From assembly GCA_028583405.1 (NCBI GenBank), contig CM053250.1, forward strand, positions 41,410,283 through 41,474,282: DNA of 64,000 bases, given 5' to 3'. Numbering within the stretch: the first letter of the stretch is position 1; each line of letters opens with the position of its first letter. Shown here one piece after another: positions 58,112 through 64,000 of this stretch. Both the position numbers and the translations under genes were made by a program. A model generated the notes under the pieces. It ran no database searches. It worked only from the letters and a program-made list of their open reading frames with translations, and was not told the DNA's origin. This DNA comes from Pogonophryne albipinna (taxonomy: Eukaryota > Chordata > Actinopteri > Perciformes > Artedidraconidae).

Positions 58112-58269
58112 CTGCACGATTTCTTTGACCAGCGCCTTGTCGGTGCTGACCTTGGCCCGCTGCAGCCCACTGATGTTCTCCCCGATCCAGGTGATGAGGG
58201 TGAACTTGGCCCGTTTGCTCATGGCGTCTCCCATCGTGATGCGGACGAAGGCGAACAGACGAGCGTCAT
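58112..58269 (-). CDS. cotl1: Coactosin-like protein 1, internal coding exon
   Basis: The minus strand encodes, after a split Asp codon, [20 protein letters not shown] then [19 protein letters not shown] and [13 protein letters not shown] (52 codons plus two bases), matching human COTL1 residues 55-106 with no gap. Flanks are an acceptor CCTCAG (58270-58275 side) and a donor GTCAGG (58106-58111). The lysine of SKRAK corresponds to human Lys75, needed for filamentous-actin binding, so the product is expected to bind actin. The protein has one ADF-homology domain; this exon holds its central strands. Exons for residues 1-54 were not found up to 64000. The gene has no frameshift or stop here and looks functional. 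Confidence 0.96.
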
Positions 58270-58975
58270 CTGAGGGAGGAGACTATGTTAGATTGAATAC
58301 ACAGATTGTAGGTTTCAACAACTAATAATTGTATTTATTTTTTCACAGCGGCTTGCATGTTGTTTCTTGTTTATCTCTCTTTTAAACAAAAGCATGAAAA
58401 GCCCTAAAAATAGTCTTAAAGAATACCAAAAAAACTTCATTTAAATCTTAACTATGCATGTGTAAAGAGAAGTGGATGGTTGGATGCCCCGTTCATTCCT
58501 ATACAAAGTGTCTCAGAATGGCCTACCCTGGGTCTCCGGGGGATGTTCTGCACGGGGCCGGAACATACCCTGTTCACATACAGACGACTCTTCCCCAATG
58601 TAAGTCAACGGGGAAAAGTCTTTTTGGGCCCAATGGCATCACGCGGCTGAAATGGAAGTTTTAAGTTTTCCAGTTTTAAGTCACTTTGAAAATGTGCTTG
58701 AATGCCTGGCTCACTTCCTGGGGGCTTGGTCATACCCCCGGTACATTCCGTACCACCAGACTCCTGCCAGTACACAGCCTTGCTCTCATAGAAAAGGCTA
58801 CACCTTGTTTGTCCAATATTTCTCAATCTTGTGTTGCATTAGGTGTTTCTAAACTAAACTGTGTGTGTATTTCATGTGTGAGTGTTTGTGAAGCCAGACA
58901 AAGCAAAAAGAGTTTCAGTGTGGCAGAGTAACACCAGGTTCTGCTTTTTGGAGTTCCACAGCATCCATCACCCCC

Positions 58976-59020
<45 letters not shown>

Positions 59021-59589
59021 TCAGGTCAACAACCCTGAAAACCCTTCAGCTGCTTTGTTTCTTTGTTGTACCTCTTAAAGCCTCTACATCCTAAATAGAT
59101 CCTGTGTATGGCTGCATGATTCATAGAAATTGTATCCAAATCAATTCCAAAGTGCAATATTCAGATTCCGGAAGCACAAAATGAGTTACAGGCTAAAATA
59201 ATGTGTTGGGACAGAGCTACCATAGCAATATTAATCAAAAATACACAATTACTTGTTTTCAGACCTCATTCTAAATCAGATGAGAGTGTGTGTGAGGAAC
59301 ATCAGTGTGTAGCCATTAGGTGGGGGGGGGGGGGGGGGTTAAGGTACACCTATGTGTTGTAGTTTTACATGATGCTCCCCTCCTCTAAAGGTGAGATCAA
59401 AATGACATTGATTCCTTTCAATTCAATTTGTTCATATTCATAAATGTTCTGTAATGGTTTATTCATTGATAAAACTTCTCATTTTTTAGCCACACTAAGA
59501 TGTTTTAATTTGATTCTTGAGAGGAAGGAGTCTTCATGTCAAGGTAATGGTCACTGCAACAGTGACAAACCATTATTATCTATAACACT
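58270..59589. other. Presumed cotl1 intron, with a TG microsatellite
   Basis: A (TG)n run at 58981-59018 and a G run near 59323. 58490-58800 reads like an old repeat (GGCATCACGCGGCTGAAATG) but no family is recognised. No coding exon seen. Confidence 0.45.
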
Positions 59590-60284
59590 GGGTTGCAAAG
59601 GGGCGGAACATTTCCGGTACATTTCCATGGGAAGTTAAGCTGGGGAATTTTGGAAATATTCCATATTGTAAACTTTCCATGGGAATAATGGGAACTAACT
59701 TGGAATTGAGGGTAATGTAATCGAATTGTATCTTATCCAAGCATAAATATAAAGATTTTGTTTTGTCATAATATCCATGCAAAATGATACAATTAAAAAA
59801 CATGAGATTTCAACAGATTTATTTGTAAGTAGAACAGAACAAGTTTTAATTATTTTATTGAACAATCATTTGTTTCATTGAAGAACAAAAACATGAATGT
59901 TGAGTTAAATCATCCCCCCCAACCCCACTCATTCAGAAATGAACAAAGATGCACCCCCCATCCAAAAATCCCAACAAGAAATCATGTGTGCATGTGATGG
60001 AGGAATGCACAGTGCCTGTAGGGGGTGTGGTCTCAATAGCCATGCAGTAAGCAGGGTGCTATGTGCATGTGATGGAGGAATGGCATGGATATTCAAGTGC
60101 CCTTGAATGGCATCTGTTTGTTTTAGTCAAGATTATGCTGAAATATACTTTCCCCAACTATATTTAAGTTCCCTATGAAGAGCCAACCTTCAATTTAGAA
60201 AATTACCAGTTTATTCCCATAAATTCCTGTTAATTCCCATGGAAAGTTTCCATCTTTGAAAATTCCCGGAATGTTGCAACCCTA
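59590..60284. mobile_element. MITE with GGGTTGCAA ends, 695 bp
   Basis: Left end GGGTTGCAAAGGGG, right end GGAATGTTGCAACCC plus TA; both sides carry ATAACACT (59582-59589 and 60285-60292), an 8-bp duplication fitting hAT. Subterminal inversion is long and imperfect (TTCCATGGGAAGTTAAGC left, TTCCCATGGAAAGTTTCC right). No coding seen. Confidence 0.7.
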
Positions 60285-60803
60285 ATAACACTAGAGTCTA
60301 GACCACAGCTCTAAGTGTTTCATATCAAGCCACTGCTGATAAAAGCGCACTTTCTGACATTATGTAGTATCGTAAAGTTGGCTTAACTATCGTTGTGAAG
60401 CCAACAATCTATAATACTGGCAAAGAAATTGCCAACAAAATATTTCTGTATGTTAGTCCTAACAACAGATTGACAATTCAAGTCATCTTCTTCTGCTACC
60501 TTAATGCTAATTTAGCAAAAGAAAGTAGTGGTACACAACTGCTCTCTTCAAATGGTTAATGATGTCTCCTGAATCAAAGACCCTCTCTTGTGGTGCTGCC
60601 TTTGTCCTCACGTGATCTAAAAGCGCTCATATTAGCAGGCAGAAATCACAGATATGTGTACACCAGGGATCACCAACTACATTTGTCCAAGGGCCAAAAT
60701 GTATCCAATAGACACTATCGCGGGCCGGGGGGGGGGGGGGGGGGGTACAGGTACTGCATAATGCTTAGCAGACTCTTCACGCTAACGAAGGATCACTTCT
60801 AGG

Positions 60804-61713
60804 CAGGGTTGGGAGGGTTACTTTGTAAATGTAATCAGTTACTGATTACTGAATACATGCTCTGAAAGTAATCAGAATACAGTTACAGTCTTATAAAAGT
60901 AACATGTTCAGGTTACTTTTAGAATACTTTTGGAATACTTTCTTTTTCCATAACAGATGGGTATGTTTTGGTGAGCAGGAGACACTTGTTTTACTGTTTT
61001 AATGGCTTATCAAGAACTCAAACACAACATCTTGGTGTCATTCTGGACAGCTCCCTCTCATCTGCACCCCACATAAAAAACATCACCCGGACTGCATTCT
61101 CCTACTGTAAACCTTTCCTTAGAATATGTTATGAATTGTAAGGTGTCCTTGGGTGCTTTGAAAGGCGCCCCTAAATAGAATGAATTATCATTATTATTTA
61201 TATCTGAAACGATGTAATAACTTTTAAAACTTGTTCCAGTCACTTGCCCCATGCATTCAGCAGCAGGCCATTCACTTTGATTTGATCCCGTTATAAATGT
61301 CATCATTTCGACAATAAAGAAATGCTACATCAACGTTATCTTGCACATTTTATCCAACCATCTCCGTTTCTAACTTTCAATATATTTTAAAAGAGAGATC
61401 TCTCTCTCATCTGCGTGCGGGGGCGGGGCCTCACAGACACGCTGCATCTCTCTCTCGCTCACAGACACGCTGCAGCGCTGTGCAGTGTGCACACAGTTCT
61501 GCCGGTGATGAATATTACATTTTGTGAGGAAACTTTTCCACCAATAATTCCAATAAGTATTCCAAAATGTATTCACTTCAGGTTTACGAAAGTAACTGTA
61601 ATCAGATTACTCGTTTTTCAAATGTAACGCCAGCTGAATACAGTTAGCCTACTTGATTTTTGTATTCTGATTACATAACGCCGTTACATATATTCCGTTA
61701 CAACCCAACCCTG
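60804..61713. mobile_element. hAT MITE nested in the preceding element, 910 bp
   Basis: Starts CAGGGTTGGGAGGGTTAC and ends TTACAACCCAACCCTG, with an exact 8-bp duplication CTTCTAGG (60796-60803 and 61714-61721). Its subterminal parts are the familiar fish type with AATCAGTTACTGATTACT. It contains an L2 fragment at 61018-61200. Confidence 0.85.
61018..61200 (+). mobile_element. Internally deleted L2 LINE fragment
   Basis: One frame reads QHLGVILDSSLSSAPHIKNI and TRTAFSYCKPF (L2 RT), then jumps straight to a 3' end (GGTGTCCTTGGGTGCTTTGA, AAGGCGCCCCTAAATA) with a short ATT-repeat tail. So about 0.6-0.7 kb of coding is missing in between. Confidence 0.72.
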
Positions 61714-62050
61714 CTTCTAGGCTACTGTCCCGCAGCTCCTGCCTCTCTGTTGGACTCTGTCGCAGCGGGGCTGCTGCTGTGGTGCGGAGCGCACAAAGCA
61801 GACTCTTCACAACGAAGGATCACTTCTTCTTCTTCAAGGAAGGTTTCGCAGTACGCAGTCTACTGTCCCGCAGGCTGCTGCCTCTCTGTTGAACTCCGGT
61901 ACTGCACCTTACTCACGAGACGTTGTAAAAAAAAAATGGGTGGGGGGCGAACGCAGTAACCACTCGCCACAGTCACCCCCGTCGTGCGGGCCGGATGAGA
62001 ATGTCTGGTGGGCCGGATGTGGCCCGCGGGCCGCCAGTTGGTGGTCACTG

Positions 62051-63032
62051 CTGTACACTGACTGCTGACGTAGCATGGTTGAAACCAGATAGTCTTAGTC
62101 AAAATGATACATTTCCTGTATGCCAGACTCTTGTTAACAAAAAACCTGCACGAGGGAGAACAGTACCTACCCCAAGATTCATGGGTATTGAATACAAATG
62201 AATCAGCAATTTAAAATGCCATGGTAGGGGGATTCCAGAGGAAGTGTGGATTGTTGTGGTTAAACTTAAAAGCCCACACAGCTCACAAAGATTTGCAAGA
62301 ATCATTTTCTAAATGCACGCACAAGAGGTGTCAGACAGTCCATTTCAAATGTAGGCTACTCATGAAGTCACATTACTGTACATGAAATGAATAGAACATG
62401 ATTTGTCACATGGGATTGTACCATTTCACATGTTTCCTCAGAGAGAATGGAAGCAGCAGAGGCCCTGGATCTGTTACCTCCCATAATGCATCTCTCTTTA
62501 GACCTTCCCTGCCCATGTCAGGCTGTTTGTTACAAAGTTGTAGTGTCCAAACCCAGGAAAATGATTTCTAAATTGTAGAAAGTGGAAAAAGTGTGTCGCT
62601 GTCCTCTGTAGCTCTGTTTCTAACTCTGCTTTGTTGATACTGTAAACCGCTCAAATACTGCGTTACACAGAAATAAAGTGGTTCAGGTCTGACGTACTTT
62701 TGTACGACTGCCTCAGTTAACATTGCACTGGTTTCCTCCACCAACATCCAATGGCACCTGCCCAGCATCACTTCACGGCCACACCGCTAACCTGCTAATG
62801 TTTGGCTCTTTATGTCAAGATACAGACATAAACCATAAAACCATAAACGATCTCACATCCACTTTACTGCAATTTTAAAACAAAGAATACAAATATTTCC
62901 CTATGTTATATTTAAATTCTTGCATGAGGTTTGGAACAATTCCTCTGAACCATTGAAGTCAGGACCTCTCGCTCGCCCGTGAAAATGTCCCTTTTCTTTT
63001 TCTCTCTGCTTTCCTTCTGTCAAATGTGTTCT
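62051..63032. other. Presumed cotl1 intron, unassigned
   Basis: No exon or repeat family recognised. Confidence 0.4.
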
Positions 63033-63034
63033 TG

Positions 63035-63104
63035 GTGCGTGTACGTGTGCGTGTGCGTGTACGTGTGCGTGTGCGTGTACGTGTGCGTGGACGTGTACGT
63101 GTAC
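63035..63104 (+). repeat. GTGCGT/GTACGT simple repeat
   Basis: A purine-pyrimidine alternating 70-bp run mixing GTGCGT and GTACGT; such runs can adopt Z-DNA. Confidence 0.9.
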
Positions 63105-63471
63105 AATTACAATCGGACATAAAAAGAGCAAATTGCACTCAGCTACACAACGTTATGGCTTTGCTTGCTTTGTTATATCATTAGTGCATCTTCTTTTATG
63201 TTTCCGACCCTCAGACATGGCATATAGCAATCGCAATTAATGCACAATGTATGATGCAATCATTCTACTGAAGGCCATTGGGAGTTATTACAGTGAAACC
63301 TTTATTATCTGTATGTACAGCTGATTCATTGGCAGAGACACAGCAGCACTGTTCTCAGATCAGAGCAGCCGCACATTAACAGAAGCAGCCACTAGAAACA
63401 CTTAGCAGCCTTATCGCTGCACACACAGAGGACATAGCAAGTTTTAACACTTTTACAAACCTTTACAAACC

Positions 63472-64000
<529 letters not shown>

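Larger units (their letters stand above)
60664..62050. mobile_element. hAT-like element, 1387 bp, split by another
   Basis: Starts CAGGGATCACCAACT and ends CAGTTGGTGGTCACTG, with a duplication of 8 bp differing at one base (GTGTACAC 60656-60663, CTGTACAC 62051-62058). Interrupted by the 910-bp element at 60804. The remaining body contains a near-repeat of GCAGACTCTTCAC...AACGAAGGATCACTTCT (about 60769 and 61799) and a G run at 60727-60745. Confidence 0.72.

Noticed and set aside
58605..58931. Candidate further cotl1 exon in the intron
   Set aside because: None of the frames resembles coactosin residues 1-54, and the sequence looks like an old repeat.

Overview
The window is nuclear DNA from a ray-finned (teleost) fish. 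Three things point there: coding exons that match vertebrate coactosin-like protein 1 (cotl1) residue for residue in length, transposon families typical of fish (L2 and RTE/Rex3-like LINEs, DIRS, Ty3/gypsy, long-TIR Tc1, many hAT and MITE families, a tRNA-derived SINE), and long dinucleotide microsatellites. No prokaryotic or organellar sequence was recognised. The only ordinary host gene recognised is cotl1, on the minus strand at the right end. Its last two coding exons are here (56687-56797 and 58112-58269). The upstream exons were not found, so they probably lie beyond 64000, and 58270-64000 would then be intron.

Layout. 0.9-1.8 kb: two minus-strand pieces of a THAP-domain gene. 2.6-9.9 kb: a TIR-bounded element carrying a SWIM/YqaJ nuclease gene (+) and a THAP first exon (-), the gene pairing I recall for ISL2EU-type transposons. 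An L2 LINE sits in the YqaJ intron, and a second transposon (5444-8380, 463-bp TIRs, 7-bp target duplication) has landed inside the YqaJ exon. 12-15.8 kb: an L2 LINE whose 3' UTR is split by a hAT element that itself holds a TTAA-flanked MITE and a 39-bp minisatellite. 15.8-19.4 kb: a 5'-truncated, frameshifted Ty3/gypsy pol followed by an LTR. 19.4-25 kb: mostly unassigned sequence with small MITEs and a 42-bp-arm hairpin; a possible solo LTR follows.

26.1-31.9 kb: a nearly complete DIRS retroelement with inverted terminal repeats, an internal complementary region, gag, RT/RNase H and a truncated tyrosine recombinase, interrupted by a 782-bp MITE with TTA duplications. 33-34 kb: a 33-unit, 30-bp minisatellite. 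36.2-38.3 kb: a hAT element with TTF-finger fragments. 39.1-40.7 kb: a broken Tc1 with long TIRs. 41-44 kb: CA microsatellites and a perfect 25-bp-arm hairpin. 45-47.4 kb: an RTE LINE broken by two other LINE pieces. 47.4-53.3 kb: a minus-strand Ty3/gypsy element with 457-bp LTRs and a SINE in gag, joined through its 5' LTR to the pol end of a second, more diverged copy. 59.6-62.1 kb, inside the presumed cotl1 intron: a MITE and a hAT-within-hAT nest.

The mobile elements do not work together. They record successive insertions whose order can be read from the nesting. Almost every element ORF carries frameshifts, stops or deletions, so none looks autonomous as it stands.
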